Assembly (NCBI GenBank): GCA_048264125.1
Contig: JBLXDM010000012.1
Location: 1 to 64,000 of the forward strand
Direction: 5' to 3'
From: M1-B18 sp048264125
GTDB taxonomy: Bacteria > Bacillota > Clostridia > Peptostreptococcales > Natronincolaceae
Length of the DNA stretch: 64,000 nt
Of the stretch, positions 41,042 to 50,677 are shown piece after piece; the first letter of the stretch is position 1; every line of letters begins with the position of its first letter. Made by a program: the position numbers and the translations under genes. Below the pieces are notes generated by a model. That model ran no database searches and had not been told where the DNA came from. It saw nothing but the letters and a program-made list of their open reading frames with translations.

Positions 41042-41260
41042 TTACATTTTGCTGATTGTGAATTTAATTGGTAAAAAAACATCCTTTACATCTACGTCTA
41101 ATATTTCAGCGATTTTAGTAGCAATTTTCTCAGGCACGTTTCTCTGTAGATTTTCATACTGGTTGTATGTTGATACGCCTATGCCTAGCGTTTTTGCCAT
41201 TTCTTCTTGAGTTTTATTTTTTTTAATTCTCAAGCTACTTAAATTATTCAAACCTTCCAC
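41042..41260 (-). CDS. XRE family regulator (Cro-like), divergent from a second repressor
   Basis: A 72-residue single helix-turn-helix domain ('LRIKKNKTQEEMAKTLGIGVSTYNQYENLQRNVPEKIATKIAEIL'). It is divergent from the XRE repressor gene at 41416, the classic two-repressor arrangement of phages and ICEs. Near-identical 19-bp direct repeats lie at its 3' end and just before its start, a possible pair of operators. Confidence 0.8.
   Translation of the reverse strand: MEGLNNLSSLRIKKNKTQEEMAKTLGIGVSTYNQYENLQRNVPEKIATKIAEILDVDVKDVFLPIKFTISKM
41045..41063. repeat. Direct repeat copy 1 flanking the small XRE gene
   Basis: CATTTTGCTGATTGTGAAT; matches the copy at 41269-41287 at 18 of 19 positions. 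This copy lies in the last codons of the gene. Confidence 0.6.
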
Positions 41261-41268
41261 CTCACATC

Positions 41269-41320
41269 CATTTTGCTAATTGTGAATATATATATAATTA
41301 TATTTTCTCATTTAGCAAAA
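41269..41320. promoter_or_regulatory. Candidate operators between divergent repressor genes
   Basis: Contains the second direct repeat CATTTTGCTAATTGTGAAT (41269-41287) and an inverted relative TCTCATTTAGCAAAA (41306-41320). The common core TTTTGCTAA occurs in opposite orientations about 35 bp apart in the divergent promoter region, as expected for repressor binding. Confidence 0.5.
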
Positions 41321-41415
41321 GTCAATGCTTTTTTTCTCTTTTTGTGGAAGTTGATTTTCGAAGTGCAAAACATAATATATAATATTTTCATAATGAGAAA
41401 CTAGGAGGTAATGTA

Positions 41416-41736
41416 ATGCTGGGCAATAGAATTAAATACTTAAGAGAAAAAAAGGATATGACTCAACTTGAGTTAGCCAAAATTCTTAACATTAGCAATA
41501 CAACACTATCTCAATATGAGAGTGGACAACGAACCCCTAGTGATGAAATCAAGATTACGATAGCTGACTTTTTTGGGGTTTCCATAGACTACTTATTGGG
41601 AAGAAAGGATTCGAATTATGTTGATACCATTGCTGCTCATCACGACGGTGAAGAATGGACAGATGAAGAATTAGCTGACATAGAGAAGTTTAAGGAATTT
41701 GTTAAGATGAGACGAGAACAAAAAAAGGACAAGTAG
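41416..41736 (+). CDS. XRE family repressor
   Basis: A 106-residue protein with an N-terminal helix-turn-helix ('IKYLREKKDMTQLELAKILNISNTTLSQYESGQRTPSDEIKITIADFFGVSIDYLLGR') and an acidic C-terminal tail. That is the form of phage and ICE immunity repressors such as ImmR. It precedes an ImmA-type protease gene, so inactivation by proteolysis is likely. Strong GGAGG site. Confidence 0.88.
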   Translation: MLGNRIKYLREKKDMTQLELAKILNISNTTLSQYESGQRTPSDEIKITIADFFGVSIDYLLGRKDSNYVDTIAAHHDGEEWTDEELADIEKFKEFVKMRREQKKDK

Positions 41737-41775
41737 TCCTACACTATCTTAGTTCCGTTAACTATGGAGGGCCTA

Positions 41776-42234
41776 ATGTACGAAAAAATTTTAATGGAAA
41801 TTGATAATGAAGATATAGATATAATTTCAATACCATTATCTGATAAAATAAAGGGCTTATATGCAGATAATGTAATAGCCATAAATAAAAGCGTTACTAC
41901 TGAAGCAGAAAAAACCTGTATACTGGCTGAGGAGCTAGGCCATCATCATACCAGCAGCGGCAACATCCTAGATCAATCCAAAATCACCAACCGAAAGCAG
42001 GAGCTCCGTGCCCGCCGCTGGGCAGTAAAAAAGCTCATTACCCTGAATAGTCTTATCGCTGCCTACGAAGCAGGAGTAAGGAACCGGCATGAGCTTTCTG
42101 AATATCTAGGTGTTACAGAGGAATTTATTGATACTGCTTTAGAGCATTTTAAGGGTATCTATGGGTATTCTCACTCTGTTGGGAAGTATAGTATTATTTT
42201 TAGTCCGCTTGTGGTGGTTAAGAGGGTTGAGTAG
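41776..42234 (+). CDS. ImmA/IrrE-type metallopeptidase
   Basis: A 152-residue protein of the ImmA group with 'LAEELGHHHTSSGNI' (about 51-65), where the usual first His of HExxH is replaced by Glu as in many phage-type members, then 'QELRARRWAVKKLI' and a C-terminal DNA-binding-like 'HELSEYLGVTEEFIDTALEHF'. It would cleave the repressor encoded just upstream and derepress the element or the downstream operon. The start at 41776 fits GGAGG best; 41764 is an alternative. A decayed copy lies at about 53,047-53,220. Confidence 0.82.
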   Translation: MYEKILMEIDNEDIDIISIPLSDKIKGLYADNVIAINKSVTTEAEKTCILAEELGHHHTSSGNILDQSKITNRKQELRARRWAVKKLITLNSLIAAYEAGVRNRHELSEYLGVTEEFIDTALEHFKGIYGYSHSVGKYSIIFSPLVVVKRVE

Positions 42235-42288
42235 CTCTATATACAAATGAAATAAAATAACTTTACTTAGATTGAGGGTGAAAAGGTA

Positions 42289-45285
42289 ATGCTATCGGAA
42301 AAACTAATCGAAGATAACTTGATCAAAAAGCTGGAGGAGCTTAAGTACACATACCGTCCGGACATTCGAGACAAATCTACTCTTGAAGCGAATTTTAGAG
42401 AGCGCTTTCAACAGCTCAATAGAGTCAAACTTAGTGATTCTGAATTTGCTCGTTTGCGTGATGAAATTATTACTTCTGATGTATTTAAAGCCGCAAAGAC
42501 TTTGCGGGAGATAAATACATTTCAGCGCGAAGATGGAACACCACTTCAATATACATTGGTTAATATTAAGGATTGGTGTAAAAACGATTTTGAAGTCATC
42601 AACCAACTTCGAATGAATACTGAGGATAGCTACCATCGATACGACGTTATTTTACTTATTAATGGAGTTCCAGTTGTACAAATTGAACTCAAAACATTGA
42701 ATGTAACACCAAAACGTGCTATGGAACAGATTGTTGAATATAAGAACGACCCGGGCAACGGATTTACAAATTCGCTGCTCTGCTTTATGCAACTCTTTAT
42801 TGTTAGTAACGAAAGTAATACATACTACTTCTCAAACAACCATAAAGATCATTTTTGTTTTAACGCGGATGAGAGATTTCTACCAATTTATCAAATGGCA
42901 GATGAAAACAATAAAAAAATTACACATTTACACGACTTTGCTGATTTTTTTCTACCCAAATGCAAGTTAGGGCAACTAATCAGTCGTTATATGGTTCTCG
43001 TAACAAGCGAACAGAAACTGATGGTCATGCGGCCTTATCAAATCTACGCAGTTAAAGCTATTGTGGACTGCATTCATCAGAATAGAGGAAATGGATATAT
43101 TTGGCATACTACAGGAAGTGGAAAAACACTTACATCTTTCAAAGCATCTACACTTCTCAAAGACAACCCTGATATTGAAAAGTGTTTATTTGTCGTCGAC
43201 CGAAAAGATCTTGATCGACAGACGCGTGAAGAGTTTAATAAGTTTCAGGAGGGGTGTGTTGAAGAAAACACCAATACTGAAACTTTGGTACAAAGACTGC
43301 TATCGGAAGATTATAGTGATAAGGTAATTGTCACCACTATCCAGAAACTTGGCCTTGCCCTTGACGAAAACAGTAAAAGAAACCAAGCCAATAAGGAAAA
43401 AGGTAGAATGACCTTTAAGGAAAGGCTAATGCCTCTTCGGGACAAAAGAATTGTCATAATTTTTGACGAATGCCACCGTTCACAGTTTGGAGACAATCAT
43501 AAAGCCATTAAAGAATTTTTCCCTCAAGCTCAACTTTTTGGTTTTACAGGAACACCTATTTTTGATGCAAATGCGATCTACAAACAAATTGACGGCACAC
43601 AGGCCACATATAAGACAACTAAAGATATTTTTGAAAAGGAGTTACATGCCTACACAATTACCCATGCTATTGATGATGGCAATGTCCTCCGTTTTCATAT
43701 CGATTTTTTTGAATTGGATAGCAAAAGCCCAATTAAACCAGTAGTGATAACTAACAAGAAAGCTGTTGTGGATGCAATTTTAGACAAGCACAATGCTGCT
43801 ACAAATGGTAGGCGTTTCAATGCTATCATGGCGACAGCTTCAATTAATGACGCAATTGAATACTATAATCTTTTTAAAAAAAGGCAAGCAGCACTGCTGA
43901 AAGCTGATAAAGAATATGATTACTTAAATGTAGCATGCGTATTTTCTCCACCTGCTGAGGGAAATAAAGATGTTCAACAGATCCAAGAGGACTTACCTCA
44001 GGAAAAAGCTGATAATGAACAAGATCCTGATAGTAAGAAGGAAGCACTGAAGACCATCATGTTGGATTATAACCTACAGTATGGAACAAGCCACCGCATA
44101 AATGATTTCGATTTATACTATCAGGATGTCCAAAAGCGAATTAAAGACCATAAATATAGCAATGCTGACTACCCACACAAAAACAAAATTGATGTGGTTA
44201 TCGTTGTTGACATGCTCTTGACTGGTTTTGATTCAAAGTACTTAAACACTTTGTATGTGGATAAAAACCTGAAAACTCATGGATTAATTCAAGCCTTTTC
44301 TAGAACAAATCGTGTACTGAATGATACTAAACCATATGGTAATATCCTAGATTTCAGAAAACAGATCAACGAGGTGGATGAGGCCATTGCTCTCTTTTCC
44401 GGTGAAGATACCACTAAGGCTAAAGAAATATGGCTTGTTGATCCTGCACCTGTGGTTGTCGAAAAGCTTAGTAAAGCGGTAAAAGAACTCGAAGAATTTA
44501 TGGAGTCCCATGGGGTTTCATGTAGACCAGAAGAAGTAAATAATCTAAAAGGAGATCAGGCACGGGCAGAGTTTATTAATAAATTTAAAGAAGTGCAGCG
44601 GCTTAAAACTCAGCTCGATCAATATACAGATCTTTCTGAAGACGAGAAGGCGATAATTGAGAAGCGATTGCCAGATGATACTCTCCGTGCCTTCCGAGGT
44701 GCTTATATCGAAATAGCTCAGCGTCTAAAGGCTCAGCAGGGGAAAAATGCTGCAGATGTAAACCCTGATGTTGAACAGTTAGATTTTGAGTTTGTCCTGT
44801 TTTCTTCAGCAGTCATTGACTATGATTATATCATGTCTTTAATATCTAAGTTCACCCAAAGCGAACCAAGAAAGCAGAAAATGACCCGTGAACAATTGAT
44901 CAACACACTTTGTTCGAGTAGTAATTTAATGGAAGAACGGGATGATATTATTGCCTACATTAATACCCTTAAAGCAGGCGAAGCACTAAATGAAAAAGAG
45001 ATAAAAGAAGGATACCAGAAGTTCAAGGCAGAAAAGGCCTCGAAAGAAATGTCGGAGACTGCACAAAAGCATGGACTTCATCCAGATACGCTACAGCCTT
45101 TTGTGAGTGAAATAATTGACCGCATGATTTTTGATGGGGAGAAACTTAGCGAATTATTGTTGCCACTGGATTTGAGTTGGAAAGAACGTACCAGAAAGGA
45201 GCTGGAACTCATGGAGGATATGATTCCACTCTTAAAAAAACTTGCCGGTGGGCGTGAGATTGTGGGGTTAAGTGCATATGAGTAA
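42289..45285 (+). CDS. hsdR: Type I restriction enzyme, R subunit
   Basis: A 998-residue HsdR. An N-terminal PD-(D/E)xK nuclease domain ('YDVILLINGVPVVQIELKTL', about 119-138) precedes an SF2 motor with Walker A 'HTTGSGKTLTS', the DECH box in 'IIFDECHRSQFG' and 'VVDMLLTGFDSKYLNTLYVDK', then a helical C-terminal domain. It translocates and cuts unmodified DNA in the HsdRMS complex. It is first in hsdR-hsdS-X-hsdM and the hsdS start overlaps its last codons. Confidence 0.96.
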   Translation: MLSEKLIEDNLIKKLEELKYTYRPDIRDKSTLEANFRERFQQLNRVKLSDSEFARLRDEIITSDVFKAAKTLREINTFQREDGTPLQYTLVNIKDWCKNDFEVINQLRMNTEDSYHRYDVILLINGVPVVQIELKTLNVTPKRAMEQIVEYKNDPGNGFTNSLLCFMQLFIVSNESNTYYFSNNHKDHFCFNADERFLPIYQMADENNKKITHLHDFADFFLPKCKLGQLISRYMVLVTSEQKLMVMRPYQIYAVKAIVDCIHQNRGNGYIWHTTGSGKTLTSFKASTLLKDNPDIEKCLFVVDRKDLDRQTREEFNKFQEGCVEENTNTETLVQRLLSEDYSDKVIVTTIQKLGLALDENSKRNQANKEKGRMTFKERLMPLRDKRIVIIFDECHRSQFGDNHKAIKEFFPQAQLFGFTGTPIFDANAIYKQIDGTQATYKTTKDIFEKELHAYTITHAIDDGNVLRFHIDFFELDSKSPIKPVVITNKKAVVDAILDKHNAATNGRRFNAIMATASINDAIEYYNLFKKRQAALLKADKEYDYLNVACVFSPPAEGNKDVQQIQEDLPQEKADNEQDPDSKKEALKTIMLDYNLQYGTSHRINDFDLYYQDVQKRIKDHKYSNADYPHKNKIDVVIVVDMLLTGFDSKYLNTLYVDKNLKTHGLIQAFSRTNRVLNDTKPYGNILDFRKQINEVDEAIALFSGEDTTKAKEIWLVDPAPVVVEKLSKAVKELEEFMESHGVSCRPEEVNNLKGDQARAEFINKFKEVQRLKTQLDQYTDLSEDEKAIIEKRLPDDTLRAFRGAYIEIAQRLKAQQGKNAADVNPDVEQLDFEFVLFSSAVIDYDYIMSLISKFTQSEPRKQKMTREQLINTLCSSSNLMEERDDIIAYINTLKAGEALNEKEIKEGYQKFKAEKASKEMSETAQKHGLHPDTLQPFVSEIIDRMIFDGEKLSELLLPLDLSWKERTRKELELMEDMIPLLKKLAGGREIVGLSAYE

Positions 45286-46510
45286 AGAAGACAACAAGCA
45301 ATTGGTGCCTAGGCTCAGGTTTCCTGAGTTTCAAGAATCTTGGGTAAAAGAAAGAATTGGTAACTTTTTACATGAAAGTAGAATAAAAGGAAATACAGGT
45401 AATATCGCAAAAAAAATAACAGTTAAGTTATGGGGAAATGGCGTTTTCGAAAAACAAGAAACGTCAAAAGGCAGTGAAAATACACAATATTTTCGTCGTA
45501 AAGCTGGTCAATTTATATATAGTAAGCTTGATTTTTTAAACCAAGCATTTGGAATAATACCAAGTCATTTGAACCATTTTGAATCGACAGTTGATTTGCC
45601 CTGTTTTGACATCAGCAAAAATCTTGATGCGAAATTTTTGCTTGAGTATGTACAGCGGAAAGACTTTTACAAAAAATATGGCGAAATAGCTGATGGCGGT
45701 AGGAAAGCTAAACGTATACAAGTAGAAACATTTTTGGAGTTTCCTATTTATTTACCAAATATATTAGAGCAAAAGAAAATCGCCGATTGCCTAACCTCTC
45801 TTGATGATTTAATCACTGCAGAGGTTAGGAAACTCGAATCCTATAAAAACCATAAAAAGGGATTGATGCAAAAGCTGTTTCCTACTGAAGGGAAAAGCTT
45901 GCCTGAATGGCGACTTCCTGAGTTCTTAAGTTCTGAGGAGTGGATAAAAACCACTATTGGTCATATTGGAGATGTTCTGATGTGCAAAAGGATATTTGCG
46001 GATCAAACAAATGAGAATGGCGGTATCCCATTCTATAAAATAGGAACATTGGGTGGGGAACCTGATGCATATATCAGTAAGGATTTATATGACGAATATA
46101 AGTCAAAATACAAATACCCAAGAAAAGGTGAGGTTTTATTAACTTGCAGTGGGACAGTTGGTAAATGCGTACCCTATGATGGACAAGATGCATACTACCA
46201 AGACTCAAATATAGTGTGGATTGATAATCCATCATTAGCAATTACTAATGAACTTCTGTTTAATATCCTTTGCAATGTTAATTGGGAAAAACTAAACTCA
46301 ACTACCATTAGAAGGATATATGGTTCTGATTTAAGAAATTTGTCAATAGCATATCCTATATCCAAAATTGAACAGCTGAAAATAGCTGATTTCCTAAACA
46401 CTGTTGATGTACTCATAACCGCTCAAGGTCAAAAAATAGATGCTCTAAAAAATTATAAAATAGGCATGATACAGAGTCTATTTTTGTCAGATGGGGAGGT
46501 GTGCATGTGA
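45278..46510 (+). CDS. hsdS: Type I restriction enzyme, specificity subunit
   Basis: A 410-residue HsdS with two target recognition domains (about 20-150 and 220-360), each followed by a conserved helical spacer ('KKIADCLTSLDDLITAEVRKLESYKNHKKGLMQKLFP' and 'LKIADFLNTVDVLITAQGQKIDALKNYKIGMIQSLF'). Each domain reads half of a split recognition site. The ATG overlaps the hsdR stop (ATGAGTAA). Its end overlaps the next gene by four bases (GTGA). Confidence 0.94.
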   Translation: MSKEDNKQLVPRLRFPEFQESWVKERIGNFLHESRIKGNTGNIAKKITVKLWGNGVFEKQETSKGSENTQYFRRKAGQFIYSKLDFLNQAFGIIPSHLNHFESTVDLPCFDISKNLDAKFLLEYVQRKDFYKKYGEIADGGRKAKRIQVETFLEFPIYLPNILEQKKIADCLTSLDDLITAEVRKLESYKNHKKGLMQKLFPTEGKSLPEWRLPEFLSSEEWIKTTIGHIGDVLMCKRIFADQTNENGGIPFYKIGTLGGEPDAYISKDLYDEYKSKYKYPRKGEVLLTCSGTVGKCVPYDGQDAYYQDSNIVWIDNPSLAITNELLFNILCNVNWEKLNSTTIRRIYGSDLRNLSIAYPISKIEQLKIADFLNTVDVLITAQGQKIDALKNYKIGMIQSLFLSDGEVCM

Positions 46511-47610
46511 GTAATGAGGTTATTTCATTAGATAAAGATATAATAGAACTGGCAAATCACTTGATAGAGTTAAATAAAAATATAGTTCTGATTTTTGCAT
46601 TTAATGGCACTGGAAAAACGCGACTCTCTGTAGAATATAAAAATATCACAAAAAATAAAAATAACGATACCCATTCTGGTGTTTACTACAATGCATACAG
46701 TGAAGATTTATTCTATTGGAATAATGAATTAGAAAACTTAAAACTTGAAGTAATTCCCTCGAGTTTAAATCAATTTCATTCTGCAATAGATGAAAATAAA
46801 TTACGAGAAAAGCTTTCAATCTTCAAGCCCAAGTTCGATTTTAATTTCAGTTTTTTTAAAGACAGATCACAAGGTATAGAAGCTATTCAATTTTTTTCTA
46901 AAGCAGAAAGTACGGATACCGAGAGAAATTATATTAAAATATCGAGAGGAGAGGAGCAAATCTTTATTTGGTCTTTTTTCCTCACCTTATTTGATGTACA
47001 GGGTTGGACAGGCGAACAGAACAGCCATTTTTTTATTGATGATCCTGTTTCCAGTCTTGATGATCACAATATATTCATTACTGCATCAACCTTGATAGAC
47101 TTGATAGATGAGCATTACAAAGAAAGAAAAATTATTATAACAACACACCATGTTGGTTTCTTTTCAATCCTTGCAGATTGGCTTACAAAAGGAGAAAAAG
47201 CAAGTGCTTATAAGAATTCCATTCAATTATATATTATGAAGAATACAGATTATTCTTGTGAGTTTCTTGGTTGTAACAAGGATGTTTTTTTATATCATCT
47301 TGAATTACTTCAATTGCTTCAGCATGCTGTAAATGAAAAAAAAATATATGCCTATCATTTCGCAATACTAAGGCAAGTCTTGGAAAGTATAAGTTCTTTT
47401 TTAGGTGTTGGTCGAATATCGTATGTATTGGAACAAATTGGTATTGATGATACTGATGTAGTAGCAAGAATAGTTAATACACTGTCACATAAAACAGTTT
47501 TCCGATATGAGGCAAAAGAAATGGTACCGGATAACGAAGAACTTTTCCTAGATGTTTTTAATAAGCTTCAAAATAAGTATAATTTTATTACTCATGTAGG
47601 GGTGAAATAA
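46507..47610 (+). CDS. PrrC/RloC-like ATPase, candidate anticodon nuclease
   Basis: A 367-residue protein inside the type I R-M operon. The N-terminal ABC-type ATPase has Walker A 'FNGTGKT' (Lys37), signature 'SRGEEQ', Walker B 'HFFIDDPVSSLDD' (Asp178-Asp179) and H-loop 'TTHH'. The C-terminal domain has 'LRQVLE' (Arg289, Glu293) and 'RIVNTLSH' (Arg321 to His328), resembling the Arg-Glu-His set of PrrC anticodon nucleases and an HEPN-type R-x6-H. PrrC is of similar length and is also encoded within a type I hsd locus, where it attacks tRNA if restriction is blocked. GTG at 46507 is chosen for the GGGGAGG site and GTGA overlap. Confidence 0.75.
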   Translation: MSNEVISLDKDIIELANHLIELNKNIVLIFAFNGTGKTRLSVEYKNITKNKNNDTHSGVYYNAYSEDLFYWNNELENLKLEVIPSSLNQFHSAIDENKLREKLSIFKPKFDFNFSFFKDRSQGIEAIQFFSKAESTDTERNYIKISRGEEQIFIWSFFLTLFDVQGWTGEQNSHFFIDDPVSSLDDHNIFITASTLIDLIDEHYKERKIIITTHHVGFFSILADWLTKGEKASAYKNSIQLYIMKNTDYSCEFLGCNKDVFLYHLELLQLLQHAVNEKKIYAYHFAILRQVLESISSFLGVGRISYVLEQIGIDDTDVVARIVNTLSHKTVFRYEAKEMVPDNEELFLDVFNKLQNKYNFITHVGVK

Positions 47611-49217
47611 TGACTGATTTAATATATAAACAAATTGGCGCTACTTTATGGAGTATTGCCGATCAATTACGTGGAGCAATGAATGCAGATGATTTTCGAG
47701 ATTACATGTTGTCTTTCCTGTTTTTACGTTACCTTTCAGATTACTACGAACTTGCAGCTGAAAAAGAACTCGGAAAAGATTACCCTAAACTGCAAGAAGA
47801 TGATCGAAGGACTCCGCTATCTGTATGGTATGAAGAAAACGAGAAAGATGTTGCTGAATTTGAAAAGCATATGCGTCGTAAAGTTCATTATGTTATAAGG
47901 CCGGACTATTTATGGAGTAATATTCACGAGCTTGCGAGGACTGGAAGCAATGAACTCTTAAAAACCTTACAAGCTGGATTTAATCATGTCGAAAATGATT
48001 CGTTTGAAAGTACTTTCCAAGGATTGTTTTCAGAAATCAACTTAGACTCTGAAAAACTTGGGAAAAACTATTCTAACCGCAATGCAAAACTATGCACTAT
48101 TGTTAAAAAAATTGCAGAAGGGCTATCTGATTTTTCTATTGAAAGCGATATTTTAGGGGATGCCTATGAGTACTTAATCGGCCAGTTTGCTGCTGGTTCA
48201 GGAAAAAAAGCTGGAGAATTTTACACACCACAACAGATTTCAACTATATTATCTCGAATTGTCATATTAGATAGTCAGAATCCTAGCTCTGGAAATAAGA
48301 AAAAACTGAAAAAAGTCCTTGATTTTGCCTGTGGCTCTGGATCACTATTACTAAATGTTAGGAAGCATCTTGGCCCCAATAGTATTGGACAAATACACGG
48401 TCAGGAAAAAAATATTACAACTTATAATCTTGCGCGAATGAATATGTTGTTACATGGTTTGAAGGATAACGAATTTAAAATCCATCACGGGGATTCACTG
48501 CTTAACGATTGGGATATACTCAGTGAAATGAACCCAGCAAAAAAACTGGAATATGATGCTGTGGTTGCAAATCCGCCTTTCAGCTATCGCTGGGAACCAG
48601 GCGAGACCATGCGTGACGATTTCCGCTTTAAGAATTATGGAATTTCACCAAAATCATCTGCAGACTTTGCCTTCTTACTGCACGGTTTTCATTTTTTAAG
48701 CGATGAAGGAACCATGGCAATTATTCTTCCACATGGTGTTTTATTCCGAGGTGGTGCTGAAGAACAGATTCGTACAAAATTATTGAAAGATGGCAATATC
48801 GATACAATCATTGGTTTGCCAGCAAACTTGTTCTTTTCTACGGGTATCCCTGTATGTATATTAGTCTTAAAAAAATGCAAAAAGTCCGATGATGTATTGT
48901 TTATTAATGCAAGCGAATACTTTGAAAAAGGTAAGCGGCAAAATTATCTTGCACCCGAACACATAGATAAAATTATTGAGACTTACCAGTATCGAAAAGA
49001 AGCCGAACAGTATTCACGTCGTGTTTCTATAGAGGAAATTGAAAAAAATCAATTCAATTTAAACATATCTCGATATGTCAACACTGCCCAGCCTGAAGAG
49101 ATTATTGACATTACTAAAGTCAATAAAGATTTGGTTGAAATAGAAGAAAGGATAACTAAGGCAAAGAAAACTCATAATGAATTTTTGAAGGAGCTTGGAT
49201 TACCGGAACTGCCGTAA
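47610..49217 (+). CDS. hsdM: Type I restriction enzyme, methyltransferase subunit
   Basis: A 535-residue HsdM. N-terminal helical domain (about 1-150), then a SAM-dependent N6-adenine methylase with motif I 'VLDFACGSGSLLL' and catalytic 'NPPF' in 'VVANPPFSYRW'. A long C-terminal helix contacts HsdS. With HsdS it modifies host DNA at the recognition site. ATG overlaps the stop of the ATPase gene (TAATG), so the four genes form one tightly coupled operon. Confidence 0.96.
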   Translation: MTDLIYKQIGATLWSIADQLRGAMNADDFRDYMLSFLFLRYLSDYYELAAEKELGKDYPKLQEDDRRTPLSVWYEENEKDVAEFEKHMRRKVHYVIRPDYLWSNIHELARTGSNELLKTLQAGFNHVENDSFESTFQGLFSEINLDSEKLGKNYSNRNAKLCTIVKKIAEGLSDFSIESDILGDAYEYLIGQFAAGSGKKAGEFYTPQQISTILSRIVILDSQNPSSGNKKKLKKVLDFACGSGSLLLNVRKHLGPNSIGQIHGQEKNITTYNLARMNMLLHGLKDNEFKIHHGDSLLNDWDILSEMNPAKKLEYDAVVANPPFSYRWEPGETMRDDFRFKNYGISPKSSADFAFLLHGFHFLSDEGTMAIILPHGVLFRGGAEEQIRTKLLKDGNIDTIIGLPANLFFSTGIPVCILVLKKCKKSDDVLFINASEYFEKGKRQNYLAPEHIDKIIETYQYRKEAEQYSRRVSIEEIEKNQFNLNISRYVNTAQPEEIIDITKVNKDLVEIEERITKAKKTHNEFLKELGLPELP

Positions 49218-49350
49218 GTTATGATTTATATACGTATTAACTTGAATGAGAAGAGGTTCAACATGTAAAAGCATGCATCCACGCACTACTTAATACCGCT
49301 TAAAACGGATAAGAAGTCATTGATATCTATATCATGAAGGGACTGTACTG

Positions 49351-49379
49351 GGAAGGGGAACTTACATAGTTCCCCTTCC
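49351..49379. terminator. Perfect 12-bp hairpin after the R-M operon
   Basis: GGAAGGGGAACT/AGTTCCCCTTCC with a 5-base loop. No T-run follows, so it may end the transcript or only protect its 3' end. It also separates the convergent TIR gene cluster. Confidence 0.6.
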
Positions 49380-49504
49380 ATTCTACCTTATTGGTCAACT
49401 TACAAGCAATTTTACGACAACTCACCTCATCTATCTCAGGACACGGGAGTATTAACACTCTTATGTTTAATGTAACACTATATTTTTGACAATACTATTA
49501 AGCA

Positions 49505-50005
49505 CTAATAGTTGTCTTTATTCGCAATAGCATCCTCTATTAGCTGCTCAATGTTTTCACTAATATCGTTATAAACATATTTGCCAGTTAAATGAGGAGG
49601 GTCAAAACATGTAATATATTTGGATAGGCGCTCTTTGTCTTTTCCAATTAAAATATTGTAAAAAGGATTGCTCCCCTTGGTGGTTTGTTTACCATCACTA
49701 TCTTCTAATCTATGAATATAAATACCAACAATCCCCTTATTTAATTCGTAGGCTTTTTGAATTTCATAATTAATCCATTTACGTCCTGATGTGGTTGCTC
49801 CGATTAACACAACTAGACAAGATCGCTTTGCCATTTGGGCATCTATCCATTCCTTGATTTTGGCATCGGTCTTTTCTTTAACTTCCTCCCAATCATTGTC
49901 CGAAAATGTTGAACTGTTATCAACCTTCCCCATGTTTCTTACCTGTCCTGCTCTCCAACAATCCTTGTTGTACTCAAAGCAAAAAAATACTTGCCTCTTG
50001 GTCAT
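49505..50005 (-). CDS. Second ThsB-like TIR protein
   Basis: A 166-residue single TIR-like domain of the DUF1863/ThsB type. It begins 'MTKRQVFFCFEYNKDCWRAGQVRNM', parallel to the neighbouring ThsB, and keeps 'CLVVLIGATTSGRKWINYEIQKAYELNKGIVGIYIH' with the WxxxE pair Trp77-Glu81, where Glu is the catalytic residue in TIR NADases. It would make a cyclic ADP-ribose-type signal on infection. It is last of three same-strand genes with the ThsB and TIR-SLOG genes. Two ThsB proteins in one Thoeris locus are known in the family and can widen phage recognition. Confidence 0.82.
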   Translation of the reverse strand: MTKRQVFFCFEYNKDCWRAGQVRNMGKVDNSSTFSDNDWEEVKEKTDAKIKEWIDAQMAKRSCLVVLIGATTSGRKWINYEIQKAYELNKGIVGIYIHRLEDSDGKQTTKGSNPFYNILIGKDKERLSKYITCFDPPHLTGKYVYNDISENIEQLIEDAIANKDNY

Positions 50006-50080
50006 AATAATTCTCCTCTCATAAATCTAAGTTTTGGCAAATGATATACTTCGAAGTGGCATTTTGTAATAATCTATATA

Positions 50081-50650
50081 CTACTCTATCCACTTTGCAA
50101 AATTATTGTAACCATCATCTGAAATCCAATCATATACTGAATATCTCTCTGAAAGTCTATATATCTTGTCTCTGTATCCAACCTCTACTTGATTTACAGT
50201 CCATCCTTCTAAGTCCGTATAATCAGTCCACTTGCCTTTAATAAAATTATGGAGTTTAACTTTAGTGCCATTATTTATAAATGAATAACCCAGATAATAG
50301 AGAGGATTATTCCCATTTGCCTTTATTTGGCCATATTTATCTTTTATACCATTTATATGTATTGCCAATATCTTGTTACCTTTCTCCAGGCTTTTGAAAA
50401 TCTCATAATCTACCCAACGCCTTTCAAAAGTATGGGTACCGACTAGCACACAAGTAACTGATGTGTTTTGGATTTCACTATTTATCAGGCGCTTCAGTGC
50501 CAAATCGCTTGTCTTTTTTGCTTCTTCCCAAATAGAAGCATCGAAATAGCCAGCATTATTATCTTTTGTCAGCTTGTGGTTTCTAACTACATTCGCTCTG
50601 AAATCAATAACGTCTTGATAATGAAAACTAAAAAATACTCGTTTTGCCAT
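50081..50650 (-). CDS. thsB: Thoeris ThsB TIR protein
   Basis: A 189-residue TIR protein that strongly resembles ThsB of Bacillus cereus, from 'MAKRVFFSFHYQDVIDFRAN' through 'WEEAKKTSDLALKRLINSE', 'RRWVDYEIFKSLEKGNKILAIHIN' (Trp79, Glu83) and the C-terminal 'YSVYDWISDDGYNNFAKWIE'. ThsB senses phage and turns NAD+ into a cyclic ADP-ribose isomer that activates the SLOG-containing ThsA. It begins 27 bases after the stop of the effector gene. Confidence 0.92.
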   Translation of the reverse strand: MAKRVFFSFHYQDVIDFRANVVRNHKLTKDNNAGYFDASIWEEAKKTSDLALKRLINSEIQNTSVTCVLVGTHTFERRWVDYEIFKSLEKGNKILAIHINGIKDKYGQIKANGNNPLYYLGYSFINNGTKVKLHNFIKGKWTDYTDLEGWTVNQVEVGYRDKIYRLSERYSVYDWISDDGYNNFAKWIE

Positions 50651-50677
50651 GGCATACTCTCCTTACAATTTTTTATT

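Noticed and set aside
43061..43744. Several 60-90 codon frames within hsdR
   Set aside because: They are out-of-frame shadows of the long hsdR gene without ribosome binding sites.
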